DNA of 64,000 nt from an uncultured Bacilli bacterium. GTDB taxonomy: Bacteria > Bacillota_I > Bacilli_A > RF39 > UBA660. A model generated the notes under the pieces. The model was not told the DNA's origin, did not search any database, and saw nothing but the letters and a program-made list of their open reading frames with translations. Of this stretch, positions 1 through 8,654 are shown in pieces. How positions within the stretch are numbered: position 1 is the first letter of the stretch; each line of letters begins with the position of its first letter. A program made the position numbers and the translations under genes. The stretch covers positions 203,138 to 267,137 of the forward strand of contig CAJTZU010000002.1 of NCBI GenBank assembly GCA_910584165.1, read 5' to 3'.

Positions 1-185
1 CAATTATAGTTCTTGCTTGTATTATCTTCTCATTATTTGCTTCTAGTCCACCAGTAGTGGACACAAATGCAGCAGCCGTGACACAAGTCTGGAAGTATAT
101 TGGAGAGTTAGTTTTCAATATGTTAGTGTTAGTTGGAACAATAAAACTGGCAGATCGTGTTGTAAGAGAAATGATGGGATTATAG
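1..185 (+). CDS. Conjugation-module membrane protein, C-terminal fragment
   Basis: Only the last 60 residues are present; the start is before the window. The fragment opens with a hydrophobic segment, followed by a short polar stretch and a second hydrophobic helix (around IGELVFNMLVLVGTIKLA), and ends in a basic tail with Arg-Glu-Met-Met. Two membrane segments and its position first in a run leading to PrgI and VirB4 suggest a small membrane part of the transfer channel. I do not recognise the family. It ends 11 bases before the next gene and is probably in the same operon. Confidence 0.6.
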   Translation, partial: IIVLACIIFSLFASSPPVVDTNAAAVTQVWKYIGELVFNMLVLVGTIKLADRVVREMMGL

Positions 186-195
186 GAGGAAAGTC

Positions 196-528
196 ATGAA
201 AAAGATTAAAGTTACAATAAATGATATAGAAAATGATTTATTTGATTTAGATACAGAATATAGGGAAGCATTAGCACATAGTTTAATGGAACTAAAATAT
301 GTAAGTGATTCGCCTTTGAATTTATCTTTAGGTACTGAAGAACAACAAGAAGAATTGAAAAGAGTATATGAAAAACCATTAAAAACAAAGCAGATAAAAG
401 AAATAATATCGTTTATGGATAAAGAAATGAAAGGCGATTTTCAATATGGGAGTTTTAGAGGTGTTGTTTCAAAGTATATGAATCTTGCTAATCAAATGGA
501 AAAAGATAATAAAGCAAAAGAAAGATAA
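196..528 (+). CDS. Hypothetical protein of conjugation operon (110 aa)
   Basis: Unrecognised soluble protein with no membrane segment or signal peptide. It is charged and probably mostly helical. The start is supported by GGAGGAAAG just upstream. It ends in KAKER, a Lys/Glu/Arg tail shared in kind by the next genes because their AGAAAGG ribosome sites are read as codons. It sits in a tight one-directional run that leads into prgI-virB4, so a role accessory to transfer is likely by position only. Confidence 0.7.
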   Translation: MKKIKVTINDIENDLFDLDTEYREALAHSLMELKYVSDSPLNLSLGTEEQQEELKRVYEKPLKTKQIKEIISFMDKEMKGDFQYGSFRGVVSKYMNLANQMEKDNKAKER

Positions 529-570
529 TCGAGAATTATTAAAATAATAAAAGATAAAGGAGGTCTTATT

Positions 571-1350
571 ATGAGTATAATGCAAGATTATGAAGATGCA
601 AAAGAAATGATAGGATTAGATAAATATAATGCTATCGAAAAATATCTTGATATAGTATGTCCACAAGAAAAATGTGATGAATATTTTAAAGAATTAAATA
701 AAAATCTCAATTTACCAATAGAAAAACAGTTACTTCTGCAAAGGCAATTAGCAACAAAAATGAATATTATTCTATTGAGTGATGTTCTTTACAAAAAGGA
801 AGAATGGGATAAGTTCGATAAGTGGTACAACGAAGATTATCTTCATAGAAAAGTAGAAATATTAAATATTTGGGAAAGCACTTATGATGATATGAGATGT
901 AATGCAAATTTATATCAAAATAACAAGTTAATTGCTAATATAATTATCAATATAAATGAATGTGATGTTATGAGTGTTGTTGGTACAAATAGCAATATTG
1001 ATTACAACAAAGTTTTTAAATCAATTATATATAGTAAATTCAAAGAGTATTCTGAATTACCTAAAATATCTAAATGCTCTAAATTGTTGCAAAAAGTATA
1101 TGATGAAGTTTGTAATTCTGATAATGAAATGTGCTATGTTACTAATGATGATTGGAAAGAGTTATTTTCAAATCAGTTTGATAGAAAAGATATAGAAAAA
1201 CTAAAAGAAGAAGTAAAAAAATTAAAAATTGATAATGTAATAACTTTTAATGATGGAGAGTATAAGATTCTTGGTTGGGGTAATTTGGCATTATGTTTTA
1301 ATGATAATAGAGATTTTAACAAAAGCAAAAATAAAGATAAAGAAAGGTAG
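571..1350 (+). CDS. Hypothetical protein of conjugation operon (259 aa)
   Basis: Unrecognised, soluble, very Asn/Lys/Asp rich protein without membrane segments. The start follows AAAGGAGG at good spacing. The N-terminal 100 residues look helical and charged; residues 100-130 contain a beta-like hydrophobic stretch (LIANIIININECDVMSVV). The C-terminal 40 residues again look like a small alpha/beta unit. It ends in KDKER, whose codons contain the ribosome site for the next gene. Function unknown; position suggests an ICE accessory gene. Confidence 0.65.
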   Translation: MSIMQDYEDAKEMIGLDKYNAIEKYLDIVCPQEKCDEYFKELNKNLNLPIEKQLLLQRQLATKMNIILLSDVLYKKEEWDKFDKWYNEDYLHRKVEILNIWESTYDDMRCNANLYQNNKLIANIIININECDVMSVVGTNSNIDYNKVFKSIIYSKFKEYSELPKISKCSKLLQKVYDEVCNSDNEMCYVTNDDWKELFSNQFDRKDIEKLKEEVKKLKIDNVITFNDGEYKILGWGNLALCFNDNRDFNKSKNKDKER

Positions 1351-1358
1351 GTTATATT

Positions 1359-1868
1359 ATGGAATTAGATACGCAAAATTATTATGCCTTTGTATTAGGT
1401 TACGATTTTTGGAATGATATATTTAAAGATTCTTCTTCTCCAGAGTGTGATGTAACTTATGAATTTTGTAATAAAGTTGCAAGTGATTACTTGAAAAGTG
1501 AATATTTTAAAAATACAAATTATACTGGCTATGAGATGTTTGAAAAATATATAACAGACAATAGATTTCAAATATTAAAAGAATATGAAAAGTTTATTGG
1601 TGAAGAAAATATATATTTTAAAGGCAATAAAAAACTTTTAGCAGTTGGTGCTAGAAAAAATCAGCCAGTAGCACTCGTAGAATGGACTAAAGGTGGAAGA
1701 AAAGAATATATTGTTGCTTTTGATTATATTATTGATAAAGAAAATAGTAGTTTGTCTTGGGGATATGGTAAATATTATTATGATAAAAATTCTGGTAAAA
1801 GTGCTTATGAAAAAGTAATCAATGGTGGTAATTTAACACATACCTTTGATAAAGGACAAGAAAGGTAG
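1359..1868 (+). CDS. Hypothetical protein of conjugation operon (169 aa)
   Basis: Unrecognised soluble protein rich in Tyr, Asn and Lys. The N-terminal part (residues 1-75) looks helical. The C-terminal half has several short strands (LLAVGARKNQPVALVEW, EYIVAFDYII) that suggest a small beta domain. The start lies 8 bases after the previous stop, with the AGAAAGG site embedded in the previous gene's end. It ends in KGQER. Function cannot be given from sequence. Confidence 0.65.
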   Translation: MELDTQNYYAFVLGYDFWNDIFKDSSSPECDVTYEFCNKVASDYLKSEYFKNTNYTGYEMFEKYITDNRFQILKEYEKFIGEENIYFKGNKKLLAVGARKNQPVALVEWTKGGRKEYIVAFDYIIDKENSSLSWGYGKYYYDKNSGKSAYEKVINGGNLTHTFDKGQER

Positions 1869-1874
1869 GCAATT

Positions 1875-2324
1875 ATGAGTAGAGAACTTTTTAAAAGTAT
1901 GATTTATAAAGATGGGAAAGTTTATACTAGGCAATGCAGTAATAATGTTTATCCAAAAGACTATTATAGTGAAGAAAATACTGGTTTAACTAAAATATAC
2001 AATAAATTAGGACAAATAGATTTTGAAAAATGGTTTATTACTAATGGACTAATGACAGGAAATATTGAAGTATTAAATGGTAGTAATAAGATATTACGAA
2101 GATTAAATTATGTTGCTAATTTATTATGGGAAGATAAAGGATTTAGAGAATTAAAAGATAATGAAGATAAGGCTTTTATGAAATCTTTATCTGCTAAAAA
2201 AGAAAATGACAAAGAGTTAGCGAACAAAGAGAGTATAATAGCAAAAGAAGATATTACAAAATATGTATCTTCTTTCTATGATACTTATAATTCAAAGTAT
2301 AGAGATACAGAAAGGGAAAGGTAA
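1875..2324 (+). CDS. Hypothetical protein of conjugation operon (149 aa)
   Basis: Unrecognised soluble protein. The first 70 residues have aromatic-rich strands and the last 70 are a lysine/glutamate-rich, probably helical region. It begins 6 bases after the preceding stop, with the ribosome site AGAAAGG inside the preceding gene, and ends in TERER. The tight spacing shows co-transcription with the transfer genes. No motif supports a function. Confidence 0.65.
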   Translation: MSRELFKSMIYKDGKVYTRQCSNNVYPKDYYSEENTGLTKIYNKLGQIDFEKWFITNGLMTGNIEVLNGSNKILRRLNYVANLLWEDKGFRELKDNEDKAFMKSLSAKKENDKELANKESIIAKEDITKYVSSFYDTYNSKYRDTERER

Positions 2325-2330
2325 TTGTGT

Positions 2331-2639
2331 ATGAAAAAATACGAAGAAATTATAAATAAAGGTGATCCAGTACAAAATGCTTTAGCATTAGAGTATTTAT
2401 TATTAAATGGTAGAGATAATTTGCTTGATGATGTTTATTATCAAAACTTACAAGATAATATTAAGGAAAATGATGATAAAGGAAGTATTTTTACAAATGG
2501 TTATGCTTTAGAATCATTAAAACTTGCTAGAGATATGTCAAAGTTAGATACAAAAGAACTTTGTGAATATATCTATGATGAAGAAAAGTGCAAAAAAGAA
2601 CAAGAAAAAAAGTTAAAAAATCAAGAAAGGAGTAGATAA
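2331..2639 (+). CDS. Hypothetical protein of conjugation operon (102 aa)
   Basis: Small acidic, helical-looking protein with no recognised motif and a Lys/Glu-rich C-terminus. I chose the ATG at 2331 because GGGAAAGG lies about 13 bases upstream inside the preceding gene; a TTG two codons earlier is possible. It ends in QERSR just before the GTG start of prgI. It could help assemble or regulate the PrgI/VirB4 complex, but that is positional inference. Confidence 0.6.
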   Translation: MKKYEEIINKGDPVQNALALEYLLLNGRDNLLDDVYYQNLQDNIKENDDKGSIFTNGYALESLKLARDMSKLDTKELCEYIYDEEKCKKEQEKKLKNQERSR

Positions 2640-2642
2640 TAA

Positions 2643-3026
2643 GTGGAAGTTAAAATAAATCGAGAAATTAGGAATTATACCGAAAGTATTTTCTTTGGAC
2701 TGTCTTTAAGGCAGTTCATTTTTTCTATCTTTGCCTGTGGTATAGCAGTATTACTTTACTTTTTATTGAAAGGCAAGTTTGGAATAGAAACGCTTTCTTG
2801 GGTATGTATTTTAGGTGCTGCACCTTTTGCAGCGTTAGGCTTTCTTACTTACAATGGTATGACAGCCGAGAAATTTATATGGGCTTGGTTAAAATCAGAG
2901 TTTTTAGTACCTAAACAATTAACTTTTAAGCCTACAAACTTTTATTATGAATTGCTAAAAAATAATATTGAAAATAAACAAAAGGAGGAATTAAAGAATA
3001 ATGAAAACATTAAAAACATTATTTAA
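2643..3026 (+). CDS. PrgI-family conjugation membrane protein
   Basis: This 127-residue protein matches PrgI-family proteins, which sit next to VirB4 in Gram-positive ICEs and are placed at the VirB3 position of the type IV channel. An N-terminal polar arm (MEVKINREIRNYTE) precedes two close membrane helices (about residues 25-45 and 50-72, separated by KGKFGIET), then a cytoplasmic tail with the usual 'FxxxLKSE' region. The start is GTG after GAAAGGAG. Its end overlaps the start of the ATPase gene by 26 bases, so the two are translationally coupled. Confidence 0.85.
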   Translation: MEVKINREIRNYTESIFFGLSLRQFIFSIFACGIAVLLYFLLKGKFGIETLSWVCILGAAPFAALGFLTYNGMTAEKFIWAWLKSEFLVPKQLTFKPTNFYYELLKNNIENKQKEELKNNENIKNII

Positions 3027-5334
3027 AAATGATAAAGAAAAATTTGTTGCTCCTAAAGGAGTTCAAGACACCATACCAGTACAAAGAATCTGGGAAGATG
3101 GTGTCTTTTTAGTTGGAAAGAATAAGTATTCAAAGACTTTTAAATTCACAGATATAAATTATGCAGTAGCAAGTCGTAATGATAAAGAGGCTATGTTTTT
3201 AGAATATTCAGAACTATTAAATAGTTTTGACTGTGGAGCAACTACTAAAATAACAATATCTAATCGTAGATTAAATAAAGTTGATTTTGAAAAGACTATA
3301 CTACTTCCTATGAATGATGATAGTCTTGATGAATATAGAAAAGAATATAATAAAATGCTATTAGACCAAGCAACTGGTGCTAATGGAATCACACAAGAAA
3401 AGTTTATTACTATTTCAGTAAATAAAAAGAATATCGAAGAAGCAAGAAATTACTTTGCTCGTATTGGAGCAGATTTAAGTAATCACTTCTCACAACTTGG
3501 ATCAAAGTGTATTGAACTAGACGCAGTAGATAGACTTCGTATATGTCACGATTTTTATAGAGTTGGAGAAGAAACTTCTTTCAATTTTGATATGTTATCT
3601 AATATGAAGAAAGGACACAGTTTTAAAGATTATGTTTGCCCAGATACAATAGAGTTTGAAAAAGATTATTTTAAAATGGGTAATCGATACGGCAGAGTAT
3701 TATTTTTAAAAGAATATGCTTCCTATATTAAAGATACTATGGTAGCAGAACTTACTGACCTTAATAGAAATATGATGATGTCTATTGATGTTGTGCCTAT
3801 TGCTATGGATGAAGCAGTACGAGAAGTAGAAAATCGTAGGCTTGGTGTAGAAACAAATATCACAAATTGGCAACGCAGACAAAATGCGAATCAAAACTTT
3901 AGTGCTGTTATTCCATACGACCTAGAACAACAAAGAAATGAAAGTAAAGAGTTTTTAGATGATTTAACTACTCGTGACCAAAGAATGTTTTTGTCTGTTT
4001 TAACTATGGTGCATACGGCAGACACAAAAGAACAACTTGATAATGATACAGAGAGTTTATTAACTACTGCAAGAAAACACCTTTGTCAGTTTGCAATATT
4101 GAAGTTTCAACAAATGGATGGACTAAATACTGCTATGCCACACGGTGTTAGAAAGATAGATACTTTAAGAACACTTACGACCGAAAGTCTAGGTGTTTTT
4201 ATTCCTTTTAGAGTTCAAGAGATAAATCACGAGAATGGTATTTACTATGGACAAAATGTGATTAGTAAAAATATGATTATTGCAGATAGGCGACAATTAT
4301 TAAATGGAAATAGTTTTATTCTTGGGGTAAGTGGCTCTGGTAAATCATTTACTGCTAAAAATGAGATAGTATCTGTAATACTTCGTGATCCAAATGCAGA
4401 TGTTATTGTGGTCGATCCCGAACGAGAAGAATCTAGGCTTGTAAAAGCATTAGGGGGAGAAGTAATCCATATATCAGCAACAAGTGATAATCATATAAAT
4501 GCTATGGATATGAATAGCGAGTATGGAGATGGAGCAAATCCTGTAATATTAAAATCAGAGTTTATACTTTCACTTTGTGAACAGTTGATAGGTGGAAATA
4601 ATCTCGGACCAAAGCAAAAGTCTATTATTGATAGATGTACTGCACAAGTTTATAGACACTATCAACAGGGAAATTATCAAGGAACACCACCAACTTTACA
4701 AGACTTCAGAGAAGAATTACTAAAACAAACAGAGCCAGAAGCAAAAGAAATAGCACTTGCCATTGAGTTGTTTACAGATGGAAGTTTGAATACTTTTGCT
4801 AAACAAACGAATGTTGATACAAATAGTAGGTTAATTTGCTACGACATACTAGATTTAGGTAAACAATTACAACCTATCGGAATGTTAGTAGTGCTTGATA
4901 ATATTTTAAATAGAATAACAATGAATAGGGCAAAAGGTAGAAATACCTTTATTTTTATTGATGAAATCTATCTGCTATTTCAACACGAATATTCAGCAAA
5001 CTTCTTATTTACTTTATGGAAAAGAGTTCGTAAATATGGAGCATATTGTACTGGTATAACACAAAATGTAGATGACCTTTTACAAAGCCATACTGCTAGA
5101 ACTATGTTAGCCAATAGTGAGTTTATAGTAATGCTTAATCAAGCAAGTACCGATAGATTAGAACTTGCGAAGTTACTAGGTATATCAGACTTACAAATGA
5201 ATTATATAACAAATGTTGGAGCAGGACAGGGACTACTAAAAGTAGGAAGTTCGCTTGTACCATTTATAAGTAAATTCCCGACTAATACAAAACTTTATAA
5301 ACTAATGACTACAAAACCGGGCGAAAGTGATTAG
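3001..5334 (+). CDS. VirB4/Tn916 Orf16-type conjugation ATPase
   Basis: This 777-residue protein is the ATP-hydrolysing motor of the mating channel, on the inner face of the membrane. The N-terminal 400 residues are the TraC/VirB4 N-domain. A Walker A motif (GVSGSGKSF) lies near residue 445, 'VDPERE' follows, and Walker B (FIFIDEIYLLF) is near residue 650. A C-terminal 'YGAYCTGITQN' segment completes the RecA-like fold. Length and motif order are normal. It follows prgI with an overlap and is followed 17 bases later by the peptidase gene, the usual ICE order. Confidence 0.93.
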   Translation: MKTLKTLFKNDKEKFVAPKGVQDTIPVQRIWEDGVFLVGKNKYSKTFKFTDINYAVASRNDKEAMFLEYSELLNSFDCGATTKITISNRRLNKVDFEKTILLPMNDDSLDEYRKEYNKMLLDQATGANGITQEKFITISVNKKNIEEARNYFARIGADLSNHFSQLGSKCIELDAVDRLRICHDFYRVGEETSFNFDMLSNMKKGHSFKDYVCPDTIEFEKDYFKMGNRYGRVLFLKEYASYIKDTMVAELTDLNRNMMMSIDVVPIAMDEAVREVENRRLGVETNITNWQRRQNANQNFSAVIPYDLEQQRNESKEFLDDLTTRDQRMFLSVLTMVHTADTKEQLDNDTESLLTTARKHLCQFAILKFQQMDGLNTAMPHGVRKIDTLRTLTTESLGVFIPFRVQEINHENGIYYGQNVISKNMIIADRRQLLNGNSFILGVSGSGKSFTAKNEIVSVILRDPNADVIVVDPEREESRLVKALGGEVIHISATSDNHINAMDMNSEYGDGANPVILKSEFILSLCEQLIGGNNLGPKQKSIIDRCTAQVYRHYQQGNYQGTPPTLQDFREELLKQTEPEAKEIALAIELFTDGSLNTFAKQTNVDTNSRLICYDILDLGKQLQPIGMLVVLDNILNRITMNRAKGRNTFIFIDEIYLLFQHEYSANFLFTLWKRVRKYGAYCTGITQNVDDLLQSHTARTMLANSEFIVMLNQASTDRLELAKLLGISDLQMNYITNVGAGQGLLKVGSSLVPFISKFPTNTKLYKLMTTKPGESD

Positions 5335-5351
5335 TCTAGGGGGTGTCTAAA

Positions 5352-6986
5352 ATGGCAGATATAAAAGTGAAAGAAGTTGGTAAAAAAACGATAAAGACAC
5401 TAGACAAAGGAGCAATAGCAACAGAACGATTAAAAGACACTATTGTTCATACAAAAGAAAAAGCAGAAAATACCCAGTCAAATGACAATAATATAGTAGA
5501 AGATGGAAGCAATAAAATAACTTTTGTTGCAAATCGTACAGTTGATGAAACACTTTATCATTTCAATAAATATGGTAAAAAAGCAGTAGTGGAAACAAAA
5601 GACAATGTCATTAAAACAAAAGTGAAAATAAAGAATATAAAAGATAAACTACTGGCTCAAAAAAGTAAAAAGGTAGCAACTAAAGGAACTAAAACTACTA
5701 TAAAAACTGGAAAAAGTGTTGCAAAAAAAGCAGAGAAAGCAGCGAAAGAATCTGTTAAGGCTTCTCAAAGAGCATTAAAACTTGCAAGAGAAACTGCAAA
5801 ACAAACTGCAAGAGCAACAAAGGCAGTAGTAAAAGCCACTATATCTGCAATAAAAGGTATAATTGCTGCAACGAAAGCACTTATATCTTTGCTTATTGCA
5901 GGTGGTTGGGTTGCTATGGTTGTAATCATTATAATATGTCTAATAGGGCTACTTGTTGGCTCTATTTTTGGCATATTCTTCAGTAGTGAAAAGACAAGCC
6001 CAAATGCTATTACTATGAAAGATGTAATTGCAGAGTGTAATCAAGAATTTTCAGATAAGTTGCAAACAATACAAGATCAGAATCCACACGACGACTATGT
6101 TCTTGATGGTAATATGGCTTCTTGGAAAGATATGTTAATTATCTATACTGTAAAACAAGCAAATGGTTTTGATGGACAAGAAGTTATAACAATGGATGAC
6201 AATAAAAAGGCAGTAGTTAAGCAAATATTCTGGGAAATGAATAGTTTATCTTCAGAAGTAAAAACAGAAAAAGTAACAGAACAGGGTGTTAATACTGATG
6301 AAATGCCAAAAGAAGTAGAAAAACGAGTTTTGCATATAACTATAACTTCTAAAAATGCAGAACAAATGAAAAATGAATATCATTTTAGTCCTGCACAAAT
6401 AAGGCAATATAATGAATTATCTAGTAGTGAATATAATTCGCTTTGGGGTGGAGTTATCTATGGATTAAATAATACTGGAGATTTTATCAACTGGCGACAA
6501 GCAGGACAAAGTTGGTCTAATATAAGAATAGGTAACACGAGTAGTACCATAGGTAATATAGGTTGCTTGATAACTTCGATAGCGATTCTAATTGAAAAGT
6601 CTGGAGCAAATACAACTATCGTTCCATTTAATCCAGGTACTTTTGTAGAAGCATTAAATAGTAATGGTGGCTTTGATGGAAAAGGAAACTTGATATATGC
6701 ACCAATAAATAAAGTAGTTCCAAACTTTAGATATGTTGGCAATGTTAATTTAAGAGGAAAAACTAGAGCCGAAAAACTAGAATCAATAAAACAATATCTT
6801 AATTTAGGTTTTTATCTAACTATCGAAGTAAAAGGTGCAACACCGGGAAATCAGCATTGGGTAGCAATACTTGGAGTTGATGGTAATAATGTTAATATAG
6901 TTGATCCTGCAAGTGATAAAACTGACTTATGGAGTGCTTACGAATGGAGCAAATCATCACAGTTCAACTATTTTAAGGCAGATTAA
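5352..6986 (+). CDS. Membrane-anchored C39-like peptidase of the conjugation module
   Basis: This 544-residue protein has a Lys/Ala/Thr-rich helical N-terminus (residues 1-175), one strong membrane helix (about 180-212) and an extracellular part. Residues about 380-540 look like a C39/papain-like domain: catalytic-type Cys405 in NIGCLITS, His502 in GNQHWVAIL and Asp518 in VDPASD. In related ICEs this position holds a cell-wall hydrolase (NlpC/P60 or CHAP, with or without a muramidase), so it probably opens peptidoglycan for the mating channel. No muramidase domain is visible. Start ATG 5352 was chosen because AGGGGGTG lies 7 bases upstream; an in-frame GTG is at 5343. Confidence 0.75.
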   Translation: MADIKVKEVGKKTIKTLDKGAIATERLKDTIVHTKEKAENTQSNDNNIVEDGSNKITFVANRTVDETLYHFNKYGKKAVVETKDNVIKTKVKIKNIKDKLLAQKSKKVATKGTKTTIKTGKSVAKKAEKAAKESVKASQRALKLARETAKQTARATKAVVKATISAIKGIIAATKALISLLIAGGWVAMVVIIIICLIGLLVGSIFGIFFSSEKTSPNAITMKDVIAECNQEFSDKLQTIQDQNPHDDYVLDGNMASWKDMLIIYTVKQANGFDGQEVITMDDNKKAVVKQIFWEMNSLSSEVKTEKVTEQGVNTDEMPKEVEKRVLHITITSKNAEQMKNEYHFSPAQIRQYNELSSSEYNSLWGGVIYGLNNTGDFINWRQAGQSWSNIRIGNTSSTIGNIGCLITSIAILIEKSGANTTIVPFNPGTFVEALNSNGGFDGKGNLIYAPINKVVPNFRYVGNVNLRGKTRAEKLESIKQYLNLGFYLTIEVKGATPGNQHWVAILGVDGNNVNIVDPASDKTDLWSAYEWSKSSQFNYFKAD

Positions 6987-6987
6987 T

Positions 6988-7074
6988 ATGGTATTAGCAT
7001 TGGTTAAGTTGTTTATAGGAATAATGTTTCTATATTTAAAAATCAAAAAGGTTATTTCTAAAATTAAGAAATAG
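6988..7074 (+). CDS. Possible 28-aa membrane peptide at operon end
   Basis: A 28-codon frame begins one base after the peptidase stop: a hydrophobic helix (VLALVKLFIGIMFLYL) followed by a lysine-rich tail. AAGG lies about 10 bases before the ATG. Its last codons form part of the terminator hairpin. It could be a real small membrane protein or chance; no homologue is recalled. Confidence 0.3.
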   Translation: MVLALVKLFIGIMFLYLKIKKVISKIKK

Positions 7075-7076
7075 CC
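7050..7076 (+). terminator. Terminator of the conjugation operon
   Basis: GGTTATTTCT (7050-7059) pairs over 10 bp with AGAAATAGCC (7067-7076), with one G-T wobble and a 7-base loop. Only a short, interrupted T-run follows (TTAATAC), so it may be a weak terminator. It separates the transfer genes from the AbiE pair. Confidence 0.5.
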
Positions 7077-7128
7077 TTAATACATATTAAAAATTTCAAA
7101 AAAATTTTTGTAATCATATTTACTTTTA

Positions 7129-7154
7129 AACGAAAAAATGATAAAATTTTCGTT
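7129..7154. promoter_or_regulatory. Inverted repeat before abiEi, likely AbiEi operator
   Basis: AACGAAAA (7129-7136) and TTTTCGTT (7147-7154) are a perfect 8-bp inverted repeat with a 10-base spacer, ending just before the abiEi ribosome site. AbiEi antitoxins of known systems repress their own promoter by binding inverted repeats, so this is the natural operator candidate. Binding is inference. Confidence 0.5.
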
Positions 7155-7172
7155 AGAAAGGAAATGAGAAAA

Positions 7173-7766
7173 ATGAACTTTTATGATAAAATTTTAAAAC
7201 TTATTGAAAAAAATAATGGTTATGTTACTACAAAAGAAGTAGTAGAAAATGGAATTAACAAAATATTTTTAACAAATATGGTTAGAAATGGAAAATTAGT
7301 TAGAATATCAAAAGGATATTATGGATTACCAGATTATATAGAAGATGAATACTATAAAATTTCTTCTAAAAGTAAAAATGCCAGATTTTCATTAGCAACT
7401 GCACTTTATTTACACAATTTATCGGATCGTACACCACTTGTTTATAATATTACACTTCCTTTTGGATATAATGGTGCATTACAAAAAGAAAAAAAAGTTA
7501 TTCTTAATTTTGTAAATAGGAAGATTTTAGATTTAGGTATGATAGAAATGACTTCTCCTTTTGGAATGAAAATTAAGGTTTATGATGTTGAAAGAACAAT
7601 CTGTGATATTATCAAAAGCAAAAATAAAATGGACGCTGAAATTTTTTCTAAAGCATTAAAAGAATATGCTAAAAGTAAAAATAAAAATTTGAGTAAACTT
7701 ACGAAATATGCTAAAGCAATGAATATTGAAAAAAAAGTAAGCGAATATATGGAGGTTTTACTATAA
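7173..7766 (+). CDS. abiEi: AbiEi-type antitoxin (type IV toxin-antitoxin)
   Basis: This 197-residue protein has a winged-helix N-terminus (YVTTKEVVENGINKIFLTNMVRNGKLVRISKGYYGLPD), the mark of AbiEi antitoxins, and a C-terminal AbiEi domain (LYLHNLSDRTP, VYDVERTICDIIKSKNK). Known members neutralise AbiEii without direct contact and repress their own promoter. Start ATG 7173 is preferred because AAAGGA is 10 bases upstream; an ATG at 7164 would be only 1-2 bases from that site. The stop is directly followed by the toxin gene, as in known abiE operons. Confidence 0.85.
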   Translation: MNFYDKILKLIEKNNGYVTTKEVVENGINKIFLTNMVRNGKLVRISKGYYGLPDYIEDEYYKISSKSKNARFSLATALYLHNLSDRTPLVYNITLPFGYNGALQKEKKVILNFVNRKILDLGMIEMTSPFGMKIKVYDVERTICDIIKSKNKMDAEIFSKALKEYAKSKNKNLSKLTKYAKAMNIEKKVSEYMEVLL

Positions 7767-8618
7767 ATGAATAAAGATAAATTAAAAAACATTATTTCTA
7801 AAAAAGCAGCAGGTAATAATAATCTATCGGCACAACTTTACCAAATGTATTTTTTTGAGCATATTTTAGATAGACTATCTAAAAGTAAATATAAACACAA
7901 TATTATTCTAAAAGGTGGACTTCTTTTATCATCAATTATTGGAGATGATGAAAGAACTACAAAGGATATGGACGCTACATTAAAAAGTTTACCATTAGAA
8001 AGAGAAAATGTAGAAACTATTATTAGTGATATATTAAATGTATATGTAGATGATGGAATAACCTATGAAATTGTAGATATAAAAGATATTAGACAAGAAA
8101 GTGAGTATGGAGGATTTAAGATAAATATACTTGCTACAATGACAACTTTAAAAGTTTATCTTGCGATAGAACTTACAACTGGAGATAAGATTACACCCAG
8201 AGAAATAGAGTACAATTACAACTGTATATTTGAAGATAAAAAAATACCTATTCTTGCGTACACACTCGAAACAGTTATAGCAGAGAAATATCAAACAATA
8301 ATAGATCGAGATATTTATAATACGAGAATGAAAGATTTTTACGACATTTATATTTTAATTAAAGATAACAAAGAAAAAATAGATTTTGATAATTTAATTT
8401 TAGCCATAAAAAATACATTTAAAAATAGAGAAACAGAGTTAAATATTAAAGATATAAAAGAACAATTAGAAAATATGAAATCAAGTGAACAACTTATTAG
8501 ATTATGGAAAAATTATCAACAGACTGCACCATATTCTAGTAACATATCTTTTGATAATTTGTTTGAATCACTAAAATATATAAATGAAATATTAAGTAAA
8601 GAAGAAGTAATAGTATAA
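7767..8618 (+). CDS. abiEii: AbiEii-type nucleotidyltransferase toxin
   Basis: This 283-residue protein is of the AbiEii/AbiGii family, nucleotidyltransferase-fold toxins that block growth and were first known from phage abortive infection. Visible are the GG-S motif (KGGLLLSSIIG, near residue 50) and the D-x-D metal pair (TKDMDATL, near residue 70), plus the later conserved 'ETVIAEKYQTII' and 'MKDFYDIYIL' segments. It starts immediately after abiEi. In an ICE the pair may stabilise the element or protect against phage; neither is shown by sequence alone. Confidence 0.87.
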   Translation: MNKDKLKNIISKKAAGNNNLSAQLYQMYFFEHILDRLSKSKYKHNIILKGGLLLSSIIGDDERTTKDMDATLKSLPLERENVETIISDILNVYVDDGITYEIVDIKDIRQESEYGGFKINILATMTTLKVYLAIELTTGDKITPREIEYNYNCIFEDKKIPILAYTLETVIAEKYQTIIDRDIYNTRMKDFYDIYILIKDNKEKIDFDNLILAIKNTFKNRETELNIKDIKEQLENMKSSEQLIRLWKNYQQTAPYSSNISFDNLFESLKYINEILSKEEVIV

Positions 8619-8654
8619 TCTAATAAAAATGATTATAAAAAGAAAGGAGAATTT

